From Thermoleophilia bacterium UBA2241 (GTDB lineage: Bacteria; Actinomycetota; Thermoleophilia; UBA2241): a stretch of DNA of 60,357 nt. Under the pieces are notes generated by a model that saw nothing but the letters and a program-made list of their open reading frames with translations, was not told the DNA's origin and did no database searches. Shown one piece after another: positions 27,344 through 35,563 of this stretch (positions within the stretch are counted from its first letter, which is position 1; each line of letters opens with the position of its first letter). The DNA lies in assembly GCA_002347645.1 (NCBI GenBank), contig DDYF01000017.1, forward strand, positions 1 through 60,357, read 5' to 3'. Position numbers and translations under genes: made by a program.

Positions 27344-28723
27344 GTGCCTCCCAGGAACGGCGACACTCTCGAGCTCACCATCGACACGCTCGCGTACGGC
27401 GGTCAGGGCATCGGCCGCGTCGACGACTTCGTCGTGTTCGTCCGCGGCGCCGTGCCCGGCGACCGCGTGCGCGCGCAGATCGGCAGGCGGAAGCAGCGAC
27501 ACGCCGAGGCGAGGCTCCTCGAGATCGTGGAGCCCTCGCCCGTCCGCGTGCCGGCGCCGTGTGGCCACGCCGGCGACTGCGGCGGGTGCGAGTGGCAGAC
27601 GCTCGCCTACGCCGCGCAACTCGAGTTCAAGCAGCGCCAGGTGGTCGAGTCTCTCGAGCACATCGGCGGCTTGCGCGACTACGAACTGGTGTCGATCGCG
27701 GGCATGGAACACCCTTGGCGCTACCGCAACAAGATGGAGTTCTCGTTCGCCGAGAGCGACGGGCGTCTCGTGCTGGGTCTCCACCGCCGCGGTTCGTGGC
27801 GCAAGATCGTCGAGACCACCGATTGCAGGCTCGCATCGACGCGCATCAACGGCGCCCGGCAGGCAGTCGCGGACGCGTGCCGGGCGCTCGGTCTGCGCGC
27901 GTACGACCGTGCCGCCGGCAGGCACGAGACGCCCTCCGGCCTCCTTCGGCACCTGGTCGTCCGCGAAGGGCGCGCGGGCGACCTCGTGCTCAACCTGTTC
28001 GTGAGCGCCCGCTTCGCCGAAGAGGGCGAGCTCGCGGCGGGCGTCGCCGACGCCTGCGCGGCCACCACGTTCGCCGTCACGGTCAACGCCTCGCGTGCCG
28101 ACGCGGCGGCCGGCGACGAGCCCCACCTGCTCTTCGGGCCGCCGTTTTTCGGCGAGCGGCTCGCCGGCGTCGACCTTGCCGTGCCGCTCACCGCTTTCCT
28201 CCAGACGAACGCCGAGATGTGCGACGCGCTCTACCGCCTGGCTTTGGACTTCGCGGCGCCCGACCCGCAGCGCGACGCGTTCGACCTGTACTGCGGGATC
28301 GGATCGCTCTCCCTCCCGATGGCCCGCGAGGCCGCGCACGTGCACGGCATCGAGATCCAGGAAGAGGCGATCGCCGCGGCGCGCGACAACGCGCGCCGCA
28401 ACGCGATCGCCAACGCGGACTTCCGCGCCGGCGACGTCCGGCGGGTGCTCAAGGAGACGCTGGTCGACCGCGAGGGCTCGCCCCCGCCGGCCGTGGTCCT
28501 CGTCGACCCGCCGCGCGCCGGCATGGCGCGCAAGGCACTTGCGCGGGCGGCCGCTCTCGCGGCCGACCGCCTGGTCTACGTCTCGTGCAACCCCACAACG
28601 CTCGCCGGCAACGGCGCCGAGCTGCGCGACCTGGGGTACCGCCTCGCGCGCGTGGCGCCGGTCGACATGTTCCCGCAGACACACCACGTCGAGACTGTGG
28701 CCCTCTTCGTGCGCGAGGGCTGA
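27344..28723 (+). CDS. RNA 5-methyluridine methyltransferase, TrmA/RlmD family
   Basis: A SAM-dependent RNA uracil-C5 methyltransferase of 459 residues. It has an N-terminal TRAM domain (DTLAYGGQGIGRVDDFVVFV), an iron-sulphur type Cys set (CGHAGDCGGCEWQ), a central RNA-binding part, then SAM motif DLYCGIGSLSLPMA, the VDPPRAGM motif and catalytic VSCNPTTLAGN. The Fe-S cysteines favour an RlmD/RlmCD-like rRNA enzyme over TrmA. GTG 27344 has TACACT only seven bases upstream, so the mRNA may be leaderless. Confidence 0.92.
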   Translation: MPPRNGDTLELTIDTLAYGGQGIGRVDDFVVFVRGAVPGDRVRAQIGRRKQRHAEARLLEIVEPSPVRVPAPCGHAGDCGGCEWQTLAYAAQLEFKQRQVVESLEHIGGLRDYELVSIAGMEHPWRYRNKMEFSFAESDGRLVLGLHRRGSWRKIVETTDCRLASTRINGARQAVADACRALGLRAYDRAAGRHETPSGLLRHLVVREGRAGDLVLNLFVSARFAEEGELAAGVADACAATTFAVTVNASRADAAAGDEPHLLFGPPFFGERLAGVDLAVPLTAFLQTNAEMCDALYRLALDFAAPDPQRDAFDLYCGIGSLSLPMAREAAHVHGIEIQEEAIAAARDNARRNAIANADFRAGDVRRVLKETLVDREGSPPPAVVLVDPPRAGMARKALARAAALAADRLVYVSCNPTTLAGNGAELRDLGYRLARVAPVDMFPQTHHVETVALFVREG

Positions 28724-28773
28724 ACGTCAGCCGGGTATGTGGTCGTGCGCGCGTCGGGGGCAGAACATCCGCG

Positions 28774-29484
28774 TCAGCTCGCCGGCACACCCGCCTTCCG
28801 CAGGCGCCAGAGCCTGTCGGCGTTCACCGCAAGGAAGGCCAGCGACAGCAGCGGCAGCGCGGGAAGCGCCTCCCACCAGATGGCGGCGACGATGGTGACG
28901 ACGAACGACGCCGCCATCGCCGCGGCGCTGGCCGTCGCGCGCAGCTCGAAGCGCCGCGCGGCGGCCAGGTAGAGGCTGAAGAAGACCACGTCGCTGATGC
29001 CCAGCGCGGTGTAGCCGTCGGCGGGCGCGTAGCCGCTCCACGTGAGGGCCACGGTGAAGTAGCCGACGATCTGCGGCCCCTCTTCGAGGAGCTCTCGCGT
29101 CGGTCCCCCGTACACACTCGCGATGTCCACGACCGCCGAGACCACCGCGACAAGCACGACCCAACTCGCACGCTCCAGGTTCTCGGCCACCCAGAGCCCG
29201 ATGGCCGCTGCTCCGACGACCTTGGCGACGTTGGCCAGCGGCAGGAAGTCGAGCCACGTCAGCAACGCACCGGCCGGGAGCGCGACTGCTGCGACAAGCA
29301 GGACACGGTGGCCGAGGTCCCGCAGCGGTGAGAGCGCCGCGACGAGCCACGCGACGACGGCGAGGCTGACGGCCGCCGAGACGACGATGTCGGCGCGCAA
29401 GGCGAAGGCGGGCAGGACGACGCTCGACGCGCCCAGCGCCACGAGCACGGCGGCAGCCGCGGCGGCCGACGTCAGGCGGGGCAT
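28774..29484 (-). CDS. Multi-pass membrane protein with presenilin-type motifs
   Basis: A 236-residue protein that is almost wholly hydrophobic, with seven or eight membrane segments. Three features recall presenilin and signal-peptide-peptidase-like aspartyl proteases (A22 family): Asp120 in SAVVDIASVYGGPT, Asp165 in LGISDVVFFSLYLAAA (GxSD where the family has GxGD), and PALP at 208-211 in the last segment. Spacing and order fit. The Gly-to-Ser change and loss of Tyr before Asp120 mean activity is uncertain. It starts 4 bp after the uracil-DNA glycosylase-like gene and must be co-transcribed with it. Confidence 0.6.
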   Translation of the reverse strand: MPRLTSAAAAAAVLVALGASSVVLPAFALRADIVVSAAVSLAVVAWLVAALSPLRDLGHRVLLVAAVALPAGALLTWLDFLPLANVAKVVGAAAIGLWVAENLERASWVVLVAVVSAVVDIASVYGGPTRELLEEGPQIVGYFTVALTWSGYAPADGYTALGISDVVFFSLYLAAARRFELRATASAAAMAASFVVTIVAAIWWEALPALPLLSLAFLAVNADRLWRLRKAGVPAS

Positions 29485-29488
29485 CGGG

Positions 29489-30091
29489 TCAGTACGGTGG
29501 GATCGTGTCGTACCACTCGCCGAGGCGGCGGAACGCGCGCCAGAACCCCGCCTTGAGGCGCTCCTCGTCGAGCGAGGCGTCGATGTCGGGCGTGATCAGC
29601 GCCTCAGTGGCAGGCGTGAACTCGGCCATCTCCCCGGGGGCGTACGCGAGCTCGCGAGCGAGGGGGATCTGCGCCGCGTTGAGAGCGGCGACCGTCGCCT
29701 CGCCCATCACGACGATGATCTTGGGCTCGACGATGGCGAGCTCACGGCGCAGGTGGTCGAGACAGCGGCCTTCGGCCTCGGCCTCGCGCACGTCGCCGCA
29801 CTTGACCACGTTGGTGCCGTAGAGCTGCAGCGGGTCGATCTTGAGGCGCTGGCAGCTCTTCATCAGCGCCGTCCCGGCGCGGCCGAAGAAGGCCACGCCC
29901 TCGTGGCACTCGCTGGGCCGCGCCTGGTACTTGAGCATGAAGATGTCGGCGAGAGGATGACCCGACCCGATGACCGGCATCGTTCGCGCGTGCGTGCACT
30001 TCCGGCAGCGCAGCACCTCGCCCGTCAGCTCGTTGATCTCGGAGATCGCCCGCGTGAGGTATTTGTCGTAGATCTCGTTCGCCTGAGCCAC
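29489..30091 (-). CDS. Uracil-DNA glycosylase superfamily protein with altered active-site motif
   Basis: A 200-residue relative of family 4 (Fe-S) uracil-DNA glycosylases. Four cysteines fit the cluster pattern (Cys29, Cys32, Cys98, Cys110), and GVAFFGRAGTALM and GTNVVKC match the family. The usual GEAPG...E/D catalytic segment is replaced by KYQARPSEC at about 54-62, and no terminal HPS motif is seen. It may bind DNA or bases without normal excision. It pairs with the presenilin-like gene 4 bp downstream. Confidence 0.75.
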   Translation of the reverse strand: MAQANEIYDKYLTRAISEINELTGEVLRCRKCTHARTMPVIGSGHPLADIFMLKYQARPSECHEGVAFFGRAGTALMKSCQRLKIDPLQLYGTNVVKCGDVREAEAEGRCLDHLRRELAIVEPKIIVVMGEATVAALNAAQIPLARELAYAPGEMAEFTPATEALITPDIDASLDEERLKAGFWRAFRRLGEWYDTIPPY

Positions 30092-30209
30092 CCGCGACCT
30101 CGGTTCGAAGGGGATGTCTCAGGAGTTCGCCGAGGCCGGGCGCATTCCTCGCCTCCTCCGTGCCTGCGTGGACCCGCACCGCGGGGCGCAGGCTGAGCGG
30201 CCTGCCCCC

Positions 30210-30238
30210 GCGTCGCCCGCGGCGTTCTCCGGCGACGC
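30210..30238 (-). terminator. Hairpin after the glycosyltransferase-PHP gene
   Basis: GCGTCGCC (30210-30217) and GGCGACGC (30231-30238) are perfectly complementary, 8 bp, about 14 bp past the TAG stop on the minus strand. No T-run. Confidence 0.4.
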
Positions 30239-30251
30239 GCCGCGCGCCGCG

Positions 30252-32135
30252 CTAACGGCCGCCCTTGCCGGCCCTCCCGCCCTGCCCATCGAGACTCGTC
30301 TGCACGAGCTTCAGCGACTGCAGGTAGAGGTAGCTCTTCGGACGACGCACGATGCGACTCTCGGTGAGGGCCTCGACGAAGTCCGCCGGTCCCCTGAAGT
30401 CGTCGATCCCGGTCAGGGCGGTCCCCAAGCTCGCCAGGACGTGGGCATCGCTCCCGGCGGCCGCCGGGATGCGATAGCGCCGCGCGAAGCGCTCCGCCTG
30501 CTCGTTGAAGCCCGGGAATGCGAGCCGCGAGTTGAACACCTCGAGCACGTCGATGTCGGCCACGTTGGCGCGCAGCAGCGCGGCGCTGGGGACGGTGTGC
30601 AGGCGGTCGAAGGGGTGAGGGACGTACACGATGCCGCCCTGCGCCTTGATGGCCGCGATCGTCTCCGCGAAGGTCATGCCGGGCGGCACGGTCTCCTCCA
30701 GGAACAACCCGACGACTTCGCCCTCGCAGGTCTTGACCTCCTCGCCGACGATCACGCGCACGCCGTAACGGTCGGCCAACTCTCGGCCCTCGAGCCCTCC
30801 CGCGACAGAGTCGTGGTCGGTGATCGCCACCACGTCCAGGCCGACGTCGCGGGCGCGCTCGAGGATGTCGGCCACGGCCGAGACGCAGTCCTTGCTGTGA
30901 CGCGAGTGCACGTGGAAGTCGGCGAAGAGCTCGCGCTGCTGGCGGCGGCGGCGGGCCACGGGGTGACGCCGCCGGCGCACGACCTCGTCGTACAGCGCCT
31001 CGTGGGCGTCGGCCACCACCTCCCAGTCGTAGCCGTCGGCCGTGCGCGCGGCGGCCGCCGCGAGGCGCTGCCGCGCGCTCCCGTCGTCGACGAGCGTGCG
31101 CAGGGCCGCCGCCAGGGCGCGGACGTCCCGCGCCGGGACCAGCAGACCCTCGCGGCCGTCCGTGACGCGCTCGCGATGGCCGGCGACGTCGCTGGCGACG
31201 ACCGCCGTCCCTGCCGCCATCGCTTCGAGCAGCACGATGCCGGCGGACTCGGGTCCCAGGGCCGGCGCGCACACCACGTCCGCGTCGCGCAGCAGCCCGG
31301 GCATCTGGTCGCGCGTCAGCCGCCCGTGGAAGACGACGTGGCTCGCGAAGGCCGAGGGCACCAAGTAGCCGAACCGGCCCTCCTGGGCGTCGTGCCCGCA
31401 GACATGTACTTCGAGCCGCCCCGCGAGGTCGTCGAGGCGGCGCAGCGCACGAAGCAGGACGCCCAGCCCCTGGCGCCGCGACTCCGCCGCCGCGAAGACG
31501 ACACGCACCGCGCCGGGTCGCCTGGCCCCCGCCGACCGAAAGCGAGGGACGTCGACCCCGGGCGGGACGATGCGGTACGCGCCTGGGAACAGGCGGGCGG
31601 CCGCATCGCGTGCCGCCTCGGAGCTCGCGACCGCCACGTCGAGCGCGTCGAACAGGAGGTGCTGGCGCGCCCGCGGCCTCAGCTCCTGGACGGCGCGCTC
31701 CCCGTCGCGGTGGAAGGTGGCGATGAGCGGGCAGGCGGCGTGGCGCAGCGAGGCCCACCCGAGCGCCGGGGCGAAGGGTTCGTAGAGATGGAGGACGTCG
31801 AGATCGTCGGCCTCGAGGAGCACGTCGACGTTGGCGAGCAGGTCGACGGGCGCGGCGATCACGGAGCGGGGTCGCCGGGCGGCATACGTCCGCCCGGCGA
31901 AGAAGTGCCGTGGTGACGGTTCGTCTGCGGCGAACACCGCCTCGCGTTCGCCGAGCAGGACACCCTGCACCTTCGCACGCGCCTCGTGCACCGCCTCCCT
32001 GTCGGCACTCGGCGCGATCACCGTGACGCGGTGGCCGCGGGAGGCGAGCCGGTCGGCGAGCGCGGCCACCTGATCGTTGATCCCGCTCGGGGTCGTCCAT
32101 GCGTAGGGGGTGAGGAGTCCGATGCTATGGCTCAC
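30252..32135 (-). CDS. GT4 glycosyltransferase fused to a PHP phosphoesterase domain
   Basis: A 627-residue fusion. Residues about 1-385 are a GT-B fold, family GT4, with an N-terminal GLLTPYAW...GI start like PimA-type enzymes and the E-x7-E motif ESAGIVLLE. Residues about 400-605 are a PHP domain with metal residues in FHVHSRHSKDCVS, AITDHDS, GEEVKT, YVPHPFD, EVFNSR and AGSDAH. A basic linker (RRRRHPVARRRRQQ) joins them. The neighbours make inositol lipids, so a role in mannosylating phosphatidylinositol is a fair guess; the PHP activity is unknown. GTG 32135; ends in TAG. Confidence 0.85.
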   Translation of the reverse strand: MSHSIGLLTPYAWTTPSGINDQVAALADRLASRGHRVTVIAPSADREAVHEARAKVQGVLLGEREAVFAADEPSPRHFFAGRTYAARRPRSVIAAPVDLLANVDVLLEADDLDVLHLYEPFAPALGWASLRHAACPLIATFHRDGERAVQELRPRARQHLLFDALDVAVASSEAARDAAARLFPGAYRIVPPGVDVPRFRSAGARRPGAVRVVFAAAESRRQGLGVLLRALRRLDDLAGRLEVHVCGHDAQEGRFGYLVPSAFASHVVFHGRLTRDQMPGLLRDADVVCAPALGPESAGIVLLEAMAAGTAVVASDVAGHRERVTDGREGLLVPARDVRALAAALRTLVDDGSARQRLAAAAARTADGYDWEVVADAHEALYDEVVRRRRHPVARRRRQQRELFADFHVHSRHSKDCVSAVADILERARDVGLDVVAITDHDSVAGGLEGRELADRYGVRVIVGEEVKTCEGEVVGLFLEETVPPGMTFAETIAAIKAQGGIVYVPHPFDRLHTVPSAALLRANVADIDVLEVFNSRLAFPGFNEQAERFARRYRIPAAAGSDAHVLASLGTALTGIDDFRGPADFVEALTESRIVRRPKSYLYLQSLKLVQTSLDGQGGRAGKGGR

Positions 32136-32222
32136 GTCACCAATGGTACCGCAGCGGCGAGGGATCACGAGCCGTCCGCCCGCGTCGGGAGCGCGGCGGC
32201 CCGCAGGGCCGTGCCATACGAC

Positions 32223-32264
32223 GACGCGCCGGGCCGGGGCCCGCGGGCCCCGGCCCGGCGCGTC
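32223..32264. terminator. Perfect 42-nt palindrome
   Basis: The two 21-nt halves are exact reverse complements (the left half begins GACGCGCCGGG), with no loop bases. It lies 72 bp past the ino1 stop and 87 bp before the next gene on the minus strand. It is probably a terminator or a cruciform-forming site. Confidence 0.55.
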
Positions 32265-32335
32265 CTACGCGCTCTGGTCGCGGCGGGCACCGGGCGGCGC
32301 GTGCGCCGCTCCTCGCCCGGCCCGGCTGCAGGCCG

Positions 32336-33439
32336 TCAGCCCTGGCACACGGCGCCCGCGCCGCGGCCCTCGCCGGAGATGAACTCCTCGGTGAGGCGGC
32401 GGCACTCGTCGTCCGGGTGCTGGACCGGCGGCGACTTCATGAAGTACGAGCTTGGACCCTCGAGAGAGCCGCTCATGCCGCGGTCGAGGGCGATCTTGGC
32501 GCAGCGCACCGCGTCGATGACGATGCCGGCGGAGTTCGGCGAGTCGACGACCTCGAGCTTGAGCTCGATGTTGAGCGGGACGTCGCCGAAGGTGCGGCCT
32601 TCGAGACGGATGTACGCCCACTTGCGGTCCTCGAGCCACTCGACGTAGTCGCTCGGGCCGATGTGCACGTTCTTGGCCCCCATGTCGTAGTCGAGCTGGC
32701 TGGTGACGGCGTTCGTCTTCGAGACCTTCTTGGACTCGAGACGCTCGCGCTCGAGCATGTTGAGGAAGTCGGTGTTACCGCCGACGTTGAGCTGACTGGT
32801 GCGCTCGAGTCGCACGCCGCGCTCGCGCATGAGGCGCGTGAGCACGCGGTGCACGATCGTCGCCCCTACCTGACTCTTGATGTCGTCGCCGATGATCGGC
32901 ACGCCCGCCTCCGCGAAGCGCTTCTGCCAGTACGGCTCGCGAGCGAGGAACACGGGGATGCAGTTCACCATGGCGCATCCGGCGGTGAGGATCTGCTCGG
33001 CGTACCACTTGGTCGCCTCCTCACTGCCCACCGGCAGGTAGTTCACCACGACGTCGGCCTGGGTGTCCTTGAGGATGCCGACGATGTCGTCGGTCTTGCC
33101 CGGCGCCTTCTCGATGATCTGCGAGAGGTATTTTCCGAGCCCGTCGTGCGTCATACCGCGGGCGACGGTGACACCGGCCTCAGGCACGTCGCAGAAGCGC
33201 GTCGTGCAGTTCGGCTTCGTGAAGACGGCCTCCGAGAGGTCCTTGCCGACCTTGTTCTTGTCGATGTCGATCGCGGCGACGAACTCGATGTCCTTGACGT
33301 GGTAGCCGCCGACGACCGGGTGCATGAGACCCGGCACGAAGTCGGTCTTCTTCGCGTTCTTATAGAACTGGACGCCCTGGACGAACGACGAAGCGCAGTT
33401 GCCCACGCCGATGATCGCGACGCGCACTGGATTGGCCAA
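32336..33439 (-). CDS. ino1: Inositol-3-phosphate synthase
   Basis: Converts glucose 6-phosphate to inositol 3-phosphate with NAD, the first step of inositol lipid and mycothiol-type synthesis. The 367 residues equal the usual actinobacterial length. A Rossmann start VRVAIIGVGNCASSF, VNYLPVGSEEATKWYAEQ, the active-site Lys region GDDIKSQVGAT and LNVGGNTDFLNM are all present. It is preceded by an extended -10 promoter and followed by a long palindrome, so it is probably a single-gene transcript. Confidence 0.97.
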   Translation of the reverse strand: MANPVRVAIIGVGNCASSFVQGVQFYKNAKKTDFVPGLMHPVVGGYHVKDIEFVAAIDIDKNKVGKDLSEAVFTKPNCTTRFCDVPEAGVTVARGMTHDGLGKYLSQIIEKAPGKTDDIVGILKDTQADVVVNYLPVGSEEATKWYAEQILTAGCAMVNCIPVFLAREPYWQKRFAEAGVPIIGDDIKSQVGATIVHRVLTRLMRERGVRLERTSQLNVGGNTDFLNMLERERLESKKVSKTNAVTSQLDYDMGAKNVHIGPSDYVEWLEDRKWAYIRLEGRTFGDVPLNIELKLEVVDSPNSAGIVIDAVRCAKIALDRGMSGSLEGPSSYFMKSPPVQHPDDECRRLTEEFISGEGRGAGAVCQG

Positions 33440-33547
33440 GGTCGGTCTACCTCCACGGGGATCGGCCGTGTCGCGGCCGGTCAGCTTGACGCCGCCGCCC
33501 GAGCCTCGGCGAGGCAGGAGCGGACAGGCTCAGGATGGACGCGCGGG

Positions 33548-33553
33548 AGTATA
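33548..33553 (-). promoter_or_regulatory. Extended -10 promoter of ino1
   Basis: On the minus strand TGATATACT gives TGn followed by TATACT (33548-33553). No good -35 lies at 17 bp, as often with extended -10 sites. RNA would start near 33540, about 100 nt before the ATG. Confidence 0.5.
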
Positions 33554-33598
33554 TCACAGGCGTCGTAGGCGCCCCGGTCGCCGGCAAGAGGGTGGCGG

Positions 33599-34219
33599 TC
33601 AGGGACCCGTCGCCGCCGCGCGCTCCTCGGCGCGCAGCTTGCGGTGGACGTGCACCAGACGGTGGACCGCGGTGAACGACGTGAGGACGGCGAGCAGGTA
33701 CACCATGACGGTGAGCAGCCCCCACGGCTCGAAGACGAAGCCGATGATGAGGCCGACGAGGCGCTCGGGTCGCGACATGAAACCCACCGTGCAGTCGGTC
33801 CCGAGCGCCTCCGCCCGCGCCCGGGCATACGAGACCATGAGGCTCGAGCCGAGGGCGACGAGGACGGCCACGAGCTCCCAGAGACGGTCGGCGCGCGCCA
33901 TGTACACGGCGAGCGCCCCGAAGGTCAGGATCTCGGAGACGCGGTCGAGCGTCGAGTCGAGGAAGGCACCCGAGCGCGTCGGCCCGCGTCCCGCGCGCGC
34001 CACAGCGCCATCGAGGGCGTCGCAGACGGCGGCGACCCCGAAGACGAGGGCAGCCGACCAGAAGTGACCGGCCACGATGAGCGCGGCAGCGACGACGTTG
34101 AGTGCCAACCCCGCGTAGGTGAGCAGGTCGGCGGTCACGTGCAGCTCGGCGAGGATGACGCCGAGTCTGTAGAACCCGCGCCGAGCTCCGTTCGTGTACC
34201 GCGTCTTGAGGCTCGCCAC
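33599..34219 (-). CDS. CDP-alcohol phosphatidyltransferase, probable phosphatidylinositol phosphate synthase
   Basis: An integral membrane enzyme of 206 residues with five or six membrane helices. The catalytic signature D-x2-DG-x2-AR-x8/9-G-x3-D-x3-D is complete in DALDGAVAR ... SGAFLDSTLD. With ino1 next door the likely acceptor is inositol 3-phosphate, forming phosphatidylinositol phosphate as in mycobacteria; phosphatidylglycerophosphate synthase cannot be excluded. It follows the PAP2 gene by 49 bp. Confidence 0.85.
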   Translation of the reverse strand: MASLKTRYTNGARRGFYRLGVILAELHVTADLLTYAGLALNVVAAALIVAGHFWSAALVFGVAAVCDALDGAVARAGRGPTRSGAFLDSTLDRVSEILTFGALAVYMARADRLWELVAVLVALGSSLMVSYARARAEALGTDCTVGFMSRPERLVGLIIGFVFEPWGLLTVMVYLLAVLTSFTAVHRLVHVHRKLRAEERAAATGP

Positions 34220-34268
34220 GACGGGTCACCCGGCGGCGCGCGGCGCGGTGGCCCGGCGCCGCCGGCTG

Positions 34269-35060
34269 CTACTCGTAATCACGGAGGGTGGGCACCCGCT
34301 CGCGCTGCATCTGCGTGGCCGGCACGCGGACCGCGACCAGCCAAGCGACGAAGACGGCCACGCCGCCCATGATCGCGTCGAGGATGAAGTGGTTGCCGGT
34401 CACCACGATGGCGATGAAGCAGAGCGTCGGGTAGACGAACGCCGCGCGCCGCACCCACGTCCGCCGCGCCAGCACGAAGATGCAGAGGGCGGCGAAGAGC
34501 GCGTACGCGAAGTGCAGGCTGGGCATGGCCGCGTACGGGTTGGCGAAGATGCTGGGTGCGCTCGCGAAGGCGACGTCGTCGCGGTACAGGTAAGCCATGT
34601 CGACGACCCCCGACCAGGGGAGCATGCGCGGCGGCGCCGTCGGTACCAGCGTGTAGCCGATAAGGCCGATGAGGTTCAGCGAGAGGAACCAGTTGCGGAA
34701 CAGCGGCCACACGTCGCGCCGCCGCATGAAGACCCAGGCGAGGGTCACGACGATGACCGGGAGGTGCGCCTCGCGGTAGAACCAGATCATCGTCTCCATG
34801 AGCGGCTGGAACGTGCTGAAGCGCGCCTGCAGCCAGGGCTCCCAGTAGAACCGGAGGGCGCGTTCGGCAGCGATGACCGCGTCGGCGTTGGCGAACGCGA
34901 TGGCCTCCTGGCCCTGCGCGACGGCGCGCGTGATCCTGTACAGGTAGTACAGGCTGAACATGATGGCGAACTGGACGAGGACGTCGCGCCCGCCACGCGG
35001 CGCGGCGACGGCGACGAACTCGCGCGACAGATGTCGCGCACCGGCCCACACACGTCTCAT
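34269..35060 (-). CDS. PAP2-superfamily membrane phosphatase/phosphotransferase
   Basis: A 263-residue membrane protein with about six helices. The PAP2 catalytic motifs are partly visible: MPSLHFAYAL and TGNHFILDAIMG, the layout of the inositol-phosphotransferase (Aur1/Ipt1-like) branch. An early RxxxxxxP-type motif (TAPPRMLPW) precedes them. It may dephosphorylate phosphatidylinositol phosphate or transfer inositol phosphate, which would fit its position before the CDP-alcohol transferase and ino1, but this is inference. ATG 35060; TAG stop. Confidence 0.8.
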   Translation of the reverse strand: MRRVWAGARHLSREFVAVAAPRGGRDVLVQFAIMFSLYYLYRITRAVAQGQEAIAFANADAVIAAERALRFYWEPWLQARFSTFQPLMETMIWFYREAHLPVIVVTLAWVFMRRRDVWPLFRNWFLSLNLIGLIGYTLVPTAPPRMLPWSGVVDMAYLYRDDVAFASAPSIFANPYAAMPSLHFAYALFAALCIFVLARRTWVRRAAFVYPTLCFIAIVVTGNHFILDAIMGGVAVFVAWLVAVRVPATQMQRERVPTLRDYE

Positions 35061-35176
35061 CGTTGCACCCAGATTCCCGTCAGGAGGACGTGGGGCGACT
35101 GCGTGCGCCCCAGTTTTTCGGAACGATACCAGAGGTCCGCGGCGAGGCACAACAGAGGCAGCGGCAGGAAAGGCAG

Positions 35177-35252
35177 TGGTGGGCCGTGAAGGATTCGAAC
35201 CTTCGACCTTGGGATTAAGAGTCCCCTGCTCTACCAACTAAGCTAACGGCCC
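35177..35252 (-). tRNA. tRNA-Lys (CTT anticodon)
   Basis: A 76-nt cloverleaf. Acceptor arms GGGCCGT and ACGGCCC, discriminator A, encoded CCA. The anticodon loop CTCTTAA gives CTT. The T arm GAAGG-TTCGAAT-CCTTC is perfect. The outermost anticodon-stem pair is G-A. Confidence 0.95.
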
Positions 35253-35324
35253 GGGTCAAGCTGCGGCATTTTACCAGCCTCGCGGCTGCCTGCCAACTGG
35301 CTCGCGTACGCCTGGACCTGGTCC

Positions 35325-35561
35325 TCACCCGTCGCCGGCATGCACCCCCGCCACGGCATAGCCTTCGCCCTCGATGGCTGCCGCGATGCGCTCGCCGTCG
35401 ACCCGTGTGCCGTCGAACACGACGTCGACCCGCTTCGCCTCGACGTCGACGAGCGCCGAGCTCACGCCGTCGAGCCCGCCGACGGCGGCCTCGATCGCCG
35501 CCTTGCAGTGCCGGCAGCTCACGCCCGGGACGTCGAACACGACACGCGCCTCATCGGCCAT
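35325..35561 (-). CDS. Heavy-metal-associated (HMA) domain protein
   Basis: A 78-residue stand-alone HMA domain with the metal site VSCRHCKAAI, similar to CopZ-type copper chaperones. The sequence spans one ferredoxin-like fold, so it is complete. ATG 35561 follows GAAGGAGTGACG and lies 2 bp after the ricT stop. It is the last gene of the topA-tmk-holB-ricT run. No copper pump is nearby, so the partner is unknown. Confidence 0.88.
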   Translation of the reverse strand: MADEARVVFDVPGVSCRHCKAAIEAAVGGLDGVSSALVDVEAKRVDVVFDGTRVDGERIAAAIEGEGYAVAGVHAGDG

Positions 35562-35563
35562 CG

